Positions 53,376 through 64,000 of a stretch of DNA of 64,000 nucleotides are shown in pieces. The number at the start of each line of letters is the position of its first letter. Position 1 is the stretch's first letter. Made by a program: the position numbers and the translations under genes. The notes under the pieces were generated by a model that was not told the origin of the DNA, did no database searches, and was given only the letters and a program-made list of their open reading frames with translations. Source of the DNA: Euglena gracilis (Eukaryota; Euglenida; Euglenophyceae; Euglenales); contig CP154957.1 of NCBI GenBank assembly GCA_039621445.1, forward strand, positions 23,269,506 to 23,333,505, in the 5' to 3' direction.

Positions 53376-54129
53376 AGACACCCGAAACCCAGGGACGTGG
53401 ACTACAGAGGCTACTAGAAAGGAGGTGACAGGAGTCGTGACCCTAGTTATCTCTTGCCCAGTGTCCTTTCTGGTCATCGTTCCAGGATTTTCCGGTGTCC
53501 CCTCTCAAAATTATGCAACATTTTTGGCATATAGACAGTTTAGTGTTTCCGGTTGTGGTGCATCATGGGATACCCCATGAATGACCTTGTGGTTGGGTGG
53601 ATTCCCGCTCCAACAATGCACACAACACCGCAAAATTATCCCCTCCCACAAAACTCCCACTAGTCATCAGTTTTACCAAGTTTTCGATGACAGCAATACC
53701 GTTTCCTACAACACCAACACCGTTTTCAACCCAGGGTGAAGAGAAAGTGCCCCCCCCCCTACCCACCGCACATCCACAAACGTTCCACATGCGGTAGGGG
53801 TAACAAGTAGCTTAACCTCCTGTCGTTTCACTGGGTTCCAAGACGAAAGCCCTAAGGCCTGAAATTCGAATGGTGTCGAGTAGTCGCCAAGCTGCTTTCA
53901 TTTTTCATTTTCCACCAGGTTTGTCGATTGCAGACAATCCTGTACACCCCCCGCAGCTCAAATTCGCATACAAATTTTCTTACACACTCCACCCCCCCCC
54001 CCACCAGACCAACATGCGCGACAAGGACAACTACTCAACACCTCCCCCCAAGGTGTGAACTCTAGGAGAAATTTCCACACAACCAACAACCAAACACAAA
54101 AGGAAGTAACTGAAACCAAACTAACCACC

Positions 54130-54490
54130 ACCCCCGCGCCTATGGCGCCCCCGCCACTGAAGCGCCTATGGCACCCACCACCCCCCGCGCCTTTGGCGCC
54201 TCCCTGCACATATTGCGCAAAGTGCGTATAGCACGGACGCTGCGCCTATGGTGCCACCCACCCTCGCGCATAGCGCAAATCTTGAGCATAATGCCCCCCC
54301 GCCGCGCTATAAGGCGCCCCGCCTGTGTCGCTCACACCCCCGCGCATATTGCACTCCCCAGACACATAGCGCTCATCGCGTGCATATTGTTTTGCACACC
54401 GCGCATAGTGCACACCTCCCCACCCGCGCATATTGCGCAACCCGCAAACAAGATGCGATTTGCCCCCCCGCCCCTCACCCGTGCATAGCG
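54130..54490. repeat. Cluster of GCGC mini-palindromes in G3
   Basis: Many short inverted repeats such as GCGCCTATGGCGCC, GCGCCTTTGGCGCC and GCGCATATTGCGC, separated by C runs. It corresponds in position to 16265-16510 of G2, although individual stems and loops differ. Confidence 0.7.
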
Positions 54491-55190
54491 CAAATCTCGT
54501 ACAATTGCATATACCTTACCAATAGGTATCTGCCCAACCTAACCATATTCTTTTGGGAATAAGTCCCAAAGATGTTTGTGTACATATTTCACAATAGCAT
54601 TTTTGTTGGTTATTTGCAAACTACATGCTCAAAATGCAGATTTGGTTTACTTAAGCAACAAATGTAGCCATCCCCCCCTTCTTTGACCACGAACTTGTTG
54701 GTCAAATTGGCGAACACCAAAGGTGTTTTGATCATTCAAGCGCACAATTGCGCTCATCTCAAAGTTTTTTGCATAAACACAAGGTGTGTGATAAGTTTTG
54801 GGATACATTGCAAATACTGCATTTTTTCCCATGAACTTGCACAGCTTTGTGAAGAACAGCTATTTTGTGAACAAAATGGCCTTTTTCGTGTTGCTGAAGT
54901 GAATTCCGATAGGGAAAGAAGTTGAATTCCTTGAGAAAATCTGCAACATAGTTGCCCCCTCCCAAAAAAATGAAGAAAATTCTTTCAAACATGCATTTTT
55001 TGTGGACTTGACCACTTAGCATTAGGTCTATGTGACCAATCTCCAACAGCACAGCCGCCACAGCAGCCCCGCCAAAGCCGCAAGCACAGACAAGAAGGGC
55101 ATCCCCACGGGGAGGGAAGGGCACAGAAGGGGGGGCCACGCCACGGGTGCCCGTTGCAATCGGACGCCACAACGAAGACAAGGAGAAGAG

Positions 55191-56150
55191 ATGGTTTCCG
55201 GTGAGGAGGAAGAAGAAGAGGGACCACCAACAGCCCTCACCTGCCCCTTCCCATTGTGCCAAGATTCCCTCACCACCAAATCCCGCAAAGCACTGGTGTC
55301 CCATCTGGCTGCACGCCACGTGTCGCACGGACAAGTGGTGCCGCCGGCAGTCCTCCAAATGCTCAGGGTCCGGGTGTGCACAGGCCCCCGTCGCACACTC
55401 GTGCCCCAAAGCAAGAGGTGCAGGAACTGCCAGGGCGCACCACAAGGCCACGACACGACCACAGAGGCAATACCGGGCACCGTGCCCCTCATCCCACCAA
55501 GGGATGCAGCCGCAGCGCAGCCAGGAACACCATCCACAATCCCGTGCCCACAAATGCCAAAATTCGATGAGGTGCTCGTATTGCATGTGCCCACGGTGAG
55601 ACACATCCCGGCAATTTGTCGAACCGCCATCTCCCAAGAACTGGCACACCTGGTGAGGGAGGTGGCGATCCCAGTGCCGACGTGGGAGGCGCTCCACCAT
55701 CTCATGTGCTTTCCAAAGCTGGTCTTGCGTTCTTCAGGCCGGGGTGGGAGCAAGCACCAGCGGCAGGCAGCACATGACATGGACCGGCGATTGAGCCTCT
55801 TTCAACAAGGCCAGCTGGGAACACTGTGGGCTGAGGCGAAAGCGCATGCACAACGAACCCCATTGGATCAACCGGCACGCACAAGGGCACAGGCAAAGCG
55901 GGAGGAGGAAGGGGAAATGCCACCATCCCAGGTCGGGATGGTCAGGGCGCTGGTGGAGGAAGGCGCACTGTCCAAGGCCGCCAAGCTGCTGGCATCAGAT
56001 GGGCTTGTCAACTCGCAGGAAACCGGTGTGGAAGCCGCACTGAGGCCTGCATCCCCCGGCGCAACCACACCGGGTGCCTGCGGGAGATTTGCCCAACTCG
56101 ATAACCAACAGTCTGGTGAACGAGGGCATGGATGCAGAGGAGCGCGATGA
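55191..56150 (+). pseudogene. N-terminal region of the non-LTR element protein (C2H2 zinc finger)
   Basis: The first ATG is at 55191; the frame is open upstream from 55032 through a GTG. An acidic stretch (GEEEEEEG) is followed by a C2H2 finger, TCPFPLCQDSL...LVSHLAARH (two Cys four residues apart, two His four apart), as in the DNA-binding N-termini of R2-like elements. A long Arg/Ala/Gln-rich linker follows. The frame ends at 56150, but the RT continues in another frame from about 56074. Confidence 0.65.
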
Positions 56151-57573
56151 GCTGTGGTCCAAGCGGGCCTGGGCTGCCGTCGTCCTTCCCCCCGGGGTCT
56201 GCAGGCGGACCATCGGGTTGCGCCCAATCCACCTCAGTGAGTGTTGCCTAAAGCTGGGGCCAGTGGGGCCCCTGGTCCAAGCACTAGGCAAGCTTGCCTC
56301 GACGGCCCTCACCACAGCATTCCCGGAGAGTGTGAGAGAAGTGCTATGCGCCTCCACGCTCATCTCCCTCCACAAGAAGGATGGAGGGGTGCGCCCATTG
56401 CCGTCGGGGACACACTCCGGCGAGTAGTGGGGAAGTGTTTCCTGCATTCTGGGGCGGTGAACGTGGAGTTGAACGCCCCGCAGCCGCGACAGTGCGGGGT
56501 GGGGGGGGGGGGAGGAGGGGGGGGGGCGGGGACTGGAAAAGTGCGGGGTGGGAGTGCGCAATGCCGCCGAAATGGTGGGCATGGGCTTGCAACGCTAGGT
56601 CCAGTCAAGCCACCTCCAGGGGGAAAATGACTACGTGGTGTTGCAGGTGGACGTGCGCAATGCCTTCAACTCCATCAGCAGGGATGCAGTGCTCCGGGGA
56701 TGCTTGGCCAAGGTGCCCACAGCGTACAACTGGTTGCGCTTTTGCTACAGTGGACCAAGTCCGCTGTTCTGCCAAGGGCGCTTCCTGTGTACAATCCACA
56801 TTGGAGTGCACCAAGGCGACGCATGCGGGCCCTTGGGCTTTGCACTGGGCTTGGACTACGCCCTCGACCAGTGCATTGCCCGGGACCTGGCGTGGGAGTC
56901 TTGGTACCTCGATGATGGACACATCGTGGGAAAACCAGCAGTGGTGCTCGCCCGCCTCCGCGACCTCAACACGGTCCTCGAGGGGGCGGGCCTTCACCTG
57001 AACCTGGCCAAGTGCAAGTTATGGGGACCTGGGATGCAAAGGATCGATCAGGCCGGGCCACAATACCCTGACATTTTGGCAGAAGACCACTTGGGGCGAC
57101 ATATGCCCGTGATTCCCTTTGGATGACCGAAGGGAATCACGACGCTCGGCGTCCCAATCGATGCTCCAATGGAGCATGGAGCCGAAGAAGACACGACAAG
57201 AGCACCACAATGCCAAGCCGTATGGGAAGAAACAGTGGGCAACGCGAACCTGCTCCTGGAACGGCTCAGGGGATACCCAGAGGGGCAAGTGCGGCACGCA
57301 CTCTTGCGGTATTGCCTCGACGGATGCCGGGTGGTGCACCTCCTCCGGTCAACGGAGAGAGCACGCGCAGGGGACTCCCCGCTCATCCTCAGGGCACGAC
57401 TGCAGGAAGCCGTACAAGACCTCCTCGGAATGGGTATCGCCGAGAGCACGTGGGATCAGGTATCCCTATCTATCCGCCATGGAGGCCTCGGAATCTCGGA
57501 CCCAGAAGTGCTACAACCGGCGGCACGGATGGCGGCCTTGCTGAACCTGGGGTGCACGGCAACCAAGCCGTAG
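56074..57573 (+). pseudogene. Reverse transcriptase of the non-LTR element, frameshifted
   Basis: 56074-56390 carries LISLHKKDGGVRPI-type sequence (RT motif 1), with a frame change near 56400. A G-run expansion at 56500-56530 is flanked by two copies of a GTGCGGGGTGGG word, so the surrounding GVGVRNAAEMVGMGLQR-like motif is split. 56635-57126 holds motif A (LQVDVRNAFNSISR), motif B (GVHQGDACGPLGFAL), catalytic YLDD near 56902, and motif D (GLHLNLAKCKLWGPG). 57169-57573 is the thumb (RYCLDGCRVVHLLR, then WDQVSLSIRHGGLGI). At least three frame changes separate the parts. Confidence 0.8.
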
Positions 57574-57645
57574 GGGTGCCGGCCACGGTGTTGGCAATCC
57601 CATTACCAGACATGCAAGACACGCTGCGACGGTTGCAGCTGCAGC

Positions 57646-58524
57646 TTGGCCCCAACATGGATCCAGTGGCTGGTTGGCTCGCAGGCACGACCCCACTCTC
57701 CTCCGCAACAACAGAGCACACCGTGGTGGGCGGAGAAAGTGGCGGACATGCAGAGCCAGCGAGTCGATGCAGTCGGCTCAGCCAGGGATCGGGTGAGGCG
57801 GGTGTGCCAGAAGGGACCGGTGGCAACGGGATGGCTGCGGACTTTGCCCAACAAGGCACAGCACACAGCTTTCTCGGACATCCAATACCGCCTGCTACTG
57901 CGGTGGTGGCTCGGCTTGCCCATCCTACCCTCGGGGGTCACGCTGCCAGGGTGCCCGTTGTGTCGAGGGTACATCGATCCCTACGGGGATCACTTCGTCT
58001 GCTGCGAGCAGAACGGAAACACCCAACGATACAATGCATTCCGAGACGCCTTTGCGGAGATGTGTGCCCGGTACAACATTGCGGTGGAGAAGGAGGCAGA
58101 GTGTTTGGCGAACAGAAGGCCGGCCGACATTCTCCTCATCAACTGGTCGCGGGGACAACACGTGGCAGTTGACTTTGTCTGCAGCCACCCAGCAGGGCTC
58201 GGAGAGCACCCACTGGTGGTGGAAATTGCCCGACGGAATTGAAACCAGGTGGAAACCCGGAAACTGCAGACAGATGGCCCTCCATGTCAGGAGAAGGGGT
58301 GGGGGTTCTCACCCTTCGGCCTGAGCACATGGGGGGGCATGGGGACCTCTGCCAAGTCTGTGATGTTTGAGGTCACCAAAAGGGCTGCCGCAGACCTGCG
58401 AGGATGGCCAAAGACACGGGCCCTGCAAGAGATGCGGGAGGGCCTATCGGTGACACTCATGCGCCACGTGGCGCGACAGCTGGCAGCCAAGGACCGCGTG
58501 GAGGATGGCGTCCAACCATGGTAA
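57646..58524 (+). pseudogene. CCHC knuckle and restriction-like endonuclease of the non-LTR element
   Basis: 57646-58242 has a zinc-binding CPLCRGYIDPYGDHFVC, then the Arg/Asn-containing helix RYNAFRDAFAEM, then the endonuclease core RPADILL followed by VAVDF 13 residues later. This spacing is the (R/K)PD...D/E signature of R2-type endonucleases, which nick the target DNA and prime reverse transcription from it. A stop at 58242 and a frame change are followed by the C-terminal segment SPFGLSTWGGMGTSAK (58249-58524). Confidence 0.75.
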
Positions 58525-58843
58525 GTCCCAGCCTCCACCGCAGACAACACCCAAGGCAATCAAAGCCAAGACCAAAGCAACCCGAAGCGCGGAGGTTTAC
58601 CAGGGAAACACCCCCACCCCCCACCAAAAGGCGGCCACCACAAAAAAAACCAGACCAAAAAACAAAAAAAAGACCCCGGTCGCCAAAAAAAAAACGCCTA
58701 CACGCCAGGCCAAAGGCATCCGCCAAAAAGGCGAAGGAGGGGAGTGGAGCCGGCAAAAGCAGCACACACAAAGGGTAGCCCGCCCGCCCTGGACGGAAGG
58801 AGCATGCGCGACCCCACAAGCCGGCTATAGCCGCTAAAAAAAA

Positions 58844-59532
58844 GGGCCAAATTTTGAGCCAGATCTTGTGCGATTGTGTGCCAGACTGGCAAATCAGCCT
58901 GAAAGGCTTCCATACTGTTCCCCACATCGTTTCTGATGGCTAATTAGCATTGGTTACCAGATGGGCTAGTGGCCATTTTTTAGTACCTTTGGCAGCATTC
59001 TGCCCATTACCCCCTCTGTATGGGCTGTTAGGCCTGGTACAGTTCAGAGGGCTATAGCCCACAATTTGGAGTCATCTCGACTCACTAGAATCATTTTTAG
59101 GAGCACTTATTTTCATTTAAATCATTGATTTTCTGCCACTTTTGGTGATTGTTCCCTATTCTGGCACTCATATCCCTAATGGGAGTTACCATGAGGCACT
59201 ATGCCAGAGTGGAATGCAAAGGGATATGCTGATAATGGCAATTTTTCCTTTGCTCAAGATGTCATAGACATGTTTTACTTGTGGTTTGAAGCGTATTTTT
59301 GCTTTTTTTGTGATATTTTTGCACAATTGTACAGCTTTTTTGGTGATGTGGTGTTATTAGACACCCAAAACCCAAACTCTTTACAACAACAAACATGCAG
59401 TGTTATTGGACACTCTCAACAAGCACTATGTGCACTTGGCAAATTTTCAGTCTTAAATGACTCAAAATGCAACAAGGTTGCACTTTTGGTGACAAAAATG
59501 CTTCTCTCGGCGCAGAATCTGCATTTCAGCCC
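58844..59532 (-). repeat. Dispersed repeat R1, copy b (uninterrupted)
   Basis: Reverse-complement match to 129-274 plus 1212-1779. At the MITE insertion point (near 59388) it reads straight through, giving the empty site. A plus frame of 113 codons (59201-59542) is open here but closed in copy a, so it is not supported as a gene. Confidence 0.65.
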
Positions 59533-60175
59533 TAAATTCTGATAGGGATTTCCCTAAAAATCTGATAAAAGTCAGTATTTCTCAGTGGCATAGTCACTAA
59601 TGATGAGATATTGTCATATTTGCAGTATTTATTCCTGCCTACCACACCAACGGCATTCTTGCCCCCCCCCCCGCTTCATTCAGTGGGATCCCCTTACCGA
59701 TATAATTCGGAGCACTCAATGGTCATCATCTGCAACACCAATGGTGTCATTCTGCAAGGTTTATAAGAACCATAGCTCAGAAACGGTGAAATCCAGCTTT
59801 TTTTGACCCACATTTGGGATTCCGTGTGCAGATCATCCACAAATTGTCTGAATGCGGATACATCGCCACGCGTTCAGCGAATATTTCGCAAATCTGTTCA
59901 AAATTTCAAAGCGAATCATCAAATGGTGCACAGCACCATATTCGTTGGTGATTGGTCGTTTTGTGCAGTTCCACCGTTTCTCATGCATTTTTGTCATTTG
60001 TGACCTACTGGTCTGAACTCAGTGTCGCAATATGCGATTCTCACCACGTGTGCGCAAAATGCGTGCATGTGCAATTTCATTTTTTTTGTTGGCGCGAGGA
60101 TACCTCATTACACTAGTGATGTGATGCAGTATACGCTGCATTTCCAAAAACTATAATTTTTGTGGGATACCGCTA
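59533..60175. other. Unassigned region between R1 and the G5 gag fragment
   Basis: AT-rich; no ORF or repeat recognised apart from a C run near 59661. Its right part may belong to the start of G5. Confidence 0.35.
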
Positions 60176-62789
60176 ATGCGAAGAGCTCTATTGAGCATCC
60201 CCCCACCCCAGTGGTTTCCAGCTCTATTGAGCACCCGCCCCACTCCAGTTTTTAGCTCTATTGAGCATCCCCTTACCGTAATTTTCAGCTCTACCGAGCA
60301 CTACCCCACCCCGTTTTCCAGCTCTATCGAGCATTCGCCCCACAGCTCTATCGAGCAACCCACCACCCAATGGGTGCCACACCTAACGGTGTCCAGCTCT
60401 ATCGAGCATCCTCCCACAGTGGCCAGCTCTATCGAGCAATTACCTCCAACCCCCAGCTCTTTTGAGCATTCCCCCACCGTTCCCAGCTCTATCGAGCATT
60501 CCAACACCCAAAAGGAGTAACACCTAAAGGTCCCAAGCTCAATCGAGCATCTCCCCACCCAGGAGTTTTCACACCTAACGGTGTTTGATTTAGGCGATAA
60601 CCCCGCTGCGCAATGGGTGCAACGCCTATCGGCATGTGGCCCTATCGAGCAACCCATCGCCCAGTGTGATTATCAGCTTTTGCTGCAAAGTCAGGCATCT
60701 TGCTATTACGGCTTGAGGAATCGGTGAATCCTAATGCCGATCCACGCAAGGTGAGATTACCAGGTTGGATGAGCGAATTTCCGAGTTTTTGGATAAGCCA
60801 CAACCCTGAAATTTGCCCATGGGTACCACAACCGCGTTGTCGGATAACCCTGTACCGGTTGCACCCACCACCACACCAACCAAGGTGACACCACCTTTGC
60901 AGATTCTCTCAAATGCGGTAAAAGCATTAACGGGACAACTCCAACTATTGGATGAGTCTCACGGGAAACTTGTCCAAGATGTTTCCGCGATTTTCAAAAG
61001 GATTCCGCATTTGGATGACGTTTCCTGTTACCGCAAGCGTATTCGCGCTTTGGAGGATGAAGTTGACCGTATTTGCGGTCAACAGCTTGTCGAGCTTTTG
61101 GAGCAAAGTGTGGATGACTTGTCTGTGGGTTTGGACAGTGTGTCCAACCAACAGCGGGTTTCACACCGCAATTCGGCAGTGTGCATTGCTGAAGATGCGC
61201 CAAATGTTCCAGAGTCGTGTTTCCATACCCCGACTCTGGGTGCACATGCACCACCACCACCCGTTCCCCGAGTGTCACAATCCGCGATTCAGCGAATTGT
61301 ACCACTATTGGCCCTGTCCACAACCCAAACCCCGTTTTCGGATGAATTTCCCATTACGGGAACCGAATTTTCGGAAAACACGGCGACACCGCCAAGTCTG
61401 CACCAAGAAATCCATCATTCCATGCTTGTGCATGGAATAAGCCAGACCTGTACAGCGGGAGTGGGTCACATGTTGCATGCGCGACATACCCCTACACCGG
61501 AGAGTCCCCGTATTACGGGTGACCAACAGGGTTTGCGACCGGATTTCTGGTACCAGGATTCACCTTCACCGGAAATTTCGTGATTCCGACAAGACTCCGG
61601 AAAGGATACGCTTGGTTGCCAAAACCGCGGAATACCACCGAGGGTCAATGGGTTCCTCAGAAAGACTTCAAGGGCACCATCACAATCGCGAATAAGGTGA
61701 AGCCCCAATGGGACAATGATCCAACCACACGGAGACAGTTTTTCCGGGACTGGGAATACTACTGGGCATTGAAACAGCCAAACCAGGACAAAAACCTGGA
61801 GGTGATCAAGATGGAATTCATCGATTGCCTCCCAATGGATGAAAAGGAGCGCACGCAACAACTTGTCATTCGCTACCGCGTTTCTTTTGATGACTTGGTG
61901 GAGCAATACACTTCCACCAGTTCACGTTTGGTCGCTAGGATTACCCTGGAGACCAAGTGGCGGCAATGCGCCCCACCCGATCGCAAGTGGAAGTGCACTG
62001 TCCTGTGGTATGCCAAATGGTTAGGACTTGCCGCTGAGGTGGATGAACGAAGTGAAAAGCAAATGCGTGAACAGTTTGATGCTGTTCTCATGCATTTCAC
62101 GCCCAGCGTCATCAAGGATATCCACCGTGAGGATATCAAGAGTCATCCAATGACTCTTGACCAACGCTGGAACTACGTTTCCAAGCAATTGAAGCTATCA
62201 CAGCTTCTCGGTCAGATTCAATCCGCGTTTAACGCACACCCAGCAGCTGGATTACCGGCTGGTTCGGTGAACGCATTGCAAAAATCACTGGTTTCACCCA
62301 CTTCACCTACCACTTGGTCGAAAACGCGATACCCGCGTTCTTCGGACCAAGCCAAGGATAAGGTGTGCTTTTTGTGCAACAAATCGGGACATATGTCTCG
62401 GGAATGTCCTAATCCTGAAGTGCGAAAGCGTATTCAGAGTCCGCAAGGCTCGACCTCATCAAGAGGTTCGGGTTCCTCTGCGTTTTCACGCCAATCGGGC
62501 AATTCACGGTCATCGGGTCCCCGTTCCGGCGGTATTAGCCCCCGGGTCCCGTTCCGCGATGAGCGGAAACACGGTACCCCACGGGGTAGGTCACCCGGTG
62601 CTCCTTCCAAGAAGCGTCGTTCTTATCGCGAGACATCGTGATCGCGTTCGCGAAGCGGACCCTCCTATTTGCGATCCTCATCGGGAAAACCCCGATACAC
62701 CGGCCATGGTCGACGGGATACCCGCTCACCACGACGGTTTGACGGGAAATCGGGAAACCGATCCCTCCGTGTACCCAGAATCCCGACAC
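60176..62789 (+). pseudogene. gag: G5 gag fragment
   Basis: Opens within the SSIEHxPT repeats (60176-60590), runs through the block before the coiled coil (DLGDNPAAQWVQRLS), then jumps near 60705 to LEESVNPNA, deleting the coiled-coil block. 60813-61583 is open and homologous to G1 24480-25200 (YRKRIRALEDEVDRICGQ). 61580-62641 carries the capsid-like domain (KVKPQWDNDPTTRRQFFRDW) and first zinc knuckle (CFLCNKSGHMSREC). The frame then shifts into the Arg/Ser linker and stops at the G6 LTR. It is the closest relative of G1 gag here, and shows that the residue at the G1 TAG was originally Ser (TCG). Confidence 0.8.
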
Positions 62790-62794
62790 AAATC

Positions 62795-63222
62795 AGTGTA
62801 CGTCCAAAGCTTTCCATTTTCGCCTTTTTGGGACTTTCTGTAAAATCCTTTCGCTTTCGCCTTGGTGCGCAGCCTACTTATGGTAGGGAAAAGTCTTTGG
62901 AGTAACGAAAAGTGGTTTTCCCCTTTTCTTCCCAATTCCCCAAGAAGCAAAGCACAAACCAAAGACTCAGAAGTTTCTTCTGAGATCAAGTTCGACTGTT
63001 CCGAGGGTTTTTCCCTCTGACAAAACCAATGGTCAAACTTTGGAAGAATGACAGTGAAGAATACCACCTGTGGGGGAAGGAGAGAAAAGTGCTGACGTGT
63101 CCAGGGGCAGATCCAAGAAGGGTCTGCCACGATACTACAAGCTGTGGTTTTCCACAGTGGTGTGACCGTCACAGAACCCACTCTGCAGATATCCTACAGA
63201 GCTGGGACGTGTCTGGTACACA
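62795..63222 (-). repeat. G6 3' LTR (type A), 428 bp
   Basis: Same length and termini as the G1 LTRs and very similar throughout, so G6 is a close sibling of G1. Confidence 0.9.
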
Positions 63223-64000
63223 TCCCCCTCCCAGGGCTACGCCCGATTTCCTTCATGGACCAGGGTTTCCAAGTCCAGTCAGGATATCTGACGCTGCCCC
63301 AAGCGGGGTTCACTTCTCCATTCGGTGTCTCTCCTTTCCGCACAGTGGCATCCACCCAAAGCCCAAAAACGCGCAAAAGGTTAGCCGCGTTTCGCGGTTA
63401 CCTATTAGCCGTTTCGGCTTAGGTGGGGTGTGAAAAAGCCCACTGTGGGAAACGGGGCTTGGCAGGTTTCCTGACAAAGTGTCCCATCCACCCACTTTGG
63501 GTGTGCCAAAGGCACGCGGGGTTGGTCAAGCGATTCGCTGAAAACCCGAGGGGAGGGGTGTGGAAAGGGAGGGGGGGGGGCAGGCTCCTATCGTGGTCAT
63601 ACCCGGATAGGGCTCCTACGCGGTCATATCCGCACTAGGAAACAAACGCCTACTTACAAAACCGACTGCCGGCGACAGCTTTGCGGGGGTGGGGGGAAAG
63701 TAGGGAGGAGAGGGGGGCTGGCTTAGGCCAGAACAGAATTTTTGCTGTCTGGCAGCCTTAAGGGCCTTAGGGCCGAAAAGTGACAAGTTGGCCTATTATT
63801 ACGGCGTGCGCGCTGTGTGCTGTGCGTCACTTAGCGGCTTGCCAGGTTTCCCGGCTGCCAAGGTCTTCACAGCAGTAGCTCCTTCACGACGCAATAAGAG
63901 GCGATTACCTCTCGCAGACGGTTTCCGTCCGCATGGCCATTGGCAGAGGGGGGTGGCGGGGGGGGGGGGGGCTCGTGGATGCTTCCATCCGAGCGTAGAG
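62795..64000 (-). mobile_element. G6: 3' end of a minus-strand G1-type element, continuing beyond the window
   Basis: The 3' LTR (63222-62795) is preceded on its own strand by the polypurine tract and the same 3' untranslated block as G1 (63223-64000 matches 35500-36272 inverted). It is inserted in G5 gag, with AAATC (62790-62794) as the presumptive target duplication; the other copy lies outside the window. Confidence 0.85.

Larger units (their letters stand above)
48855..55036 (+). mobile_element. G3: decayed LTR element without pol, relative of G2
   Basis: Primer-binding site TGGTAGCAGATTGG at 48855, with a second copy of the same site at 48790, then leader, broken gag (49062-53375), a short region matching G1 27540-27790 and G2 16900-17100, the GCGC mini-palindrome cluster (54130-54490) and AT-rich DNA that matches G2 15718-16200 in inverted orientation up to about 55036, where the non-LTR element begins. 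No 3' LTR is seen. Confidence 0.75.
55037..58842 (+). mobile_element. Non-LTR retrotransposon with restriction-like endonuclease, decayed
   Basis: One element in several frames: N-terminal C2H2 zinc finger (55032-56150), RT start (56074-56427), RT core (56635-57126), thumb (57169-57573), CCHC and endonuclease (57646-58242), C-terminal part (58249-58524), then an A-rich, Lys-coding 3' end to about 58842. Its left edge is set by the loss of match between G3 and G2 after TGTGACCAAT. Its right flank is repeat R1, not the rest of G3, so it is not a simple insertion into G3. High GC distinguishes it from both flanks. Confidence 0.8.

Noticed and set aside
58505-58837. Separate Lys-rich gene after the non-LTR endonuclease
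   Set aside because: A-rich DNA at the 3' end of a non-LTR element gives Lys codons by composition; no start context or homology.

Overview
The window looks like repeat-rich nuclear DNA of a eukaryote, probably a unicellular one. I see no host housekeeping gene, rRNA or functional tRNA; nearly everything recognisable is a mobile element or a piece of one. Eukaryotic origin is supported by short GT-AG introns (50 and 48 nt) inside a Tc1/mariner-type transposase gene, a Ty3/gypsy chromovirus with a chromodomain integrase, a non-LTR retrotransposon with a restriction-like endonuclease, a hAT fragment, a MITE and a tRNA-derived SINE-like insertion. I cannot name the lineage. Runs of G or C are very frequent and coincide with many apparent frameshifts, so some reading-frame breaks may be sequencing or assembly artefacts.

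Layout. 129-1779: a dispersed repeat (R1) split by a 937 bp MITE whose empty site is visible in an inverted R1 copy at 58844-59532. 1955-15172: a 13.2 kb composite, A-X-B. A and B are near-identical 2.5 kb direct repeats, each carrying the intron-containing transposase gene. X (4503-12627) is an 8.1 kb segment with a completely different base and codon style, holding several long intact ORFs, one a superfamily 3 (D5/P4-like) helicase. X is the best candidate for an undescribed, virus-like or plasmid-like element. 15173-21576: a minus-strand LTR element (G2) with a large gag but no pol. 22049-36700: G1, a full-length chromovirus with matching 428 bp LTRs, gag, pro, RT-RNase H, integrase and an extra 3' ORF of 847 or more residues. 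36701-45230: poorly explained DNA with a solo LTR (39204-39593), degenerate arrays, a SINE-like insertion, a CATGATGGGC satellite and a 1 kb hAT derivative. 45240-55036: a nested structure, in which a 3.2 kb non-autonomous LTR element (G4, minus) sits just upstream of the primer-binding site of another decayed element (G3, plus). 55037-58842: a decayed non-LTR element. 60176-62789: a gag fragment (G5), cut by the 3' LTR of a minus-strand element (G6) that leaves the window at its right end.

The elements interact mainly by nesting and recombination. G1, G2, G3, G4, G5 and G6 share LTR termini (TGTGTACC...CGTACACT), the same type of primer-binding site (TGGTAGCAGA...) and a common gag, but differ in gag N-termini and in whether pol is kept. 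G2, G3 and G4 look like non-autonomous relatives that could have relied on a G1-type donor. G1 coding sequence is also unusually dense in tiny perfect hairpins (stem 5-7, loop 3-6), a pattern that needs statistical testing.
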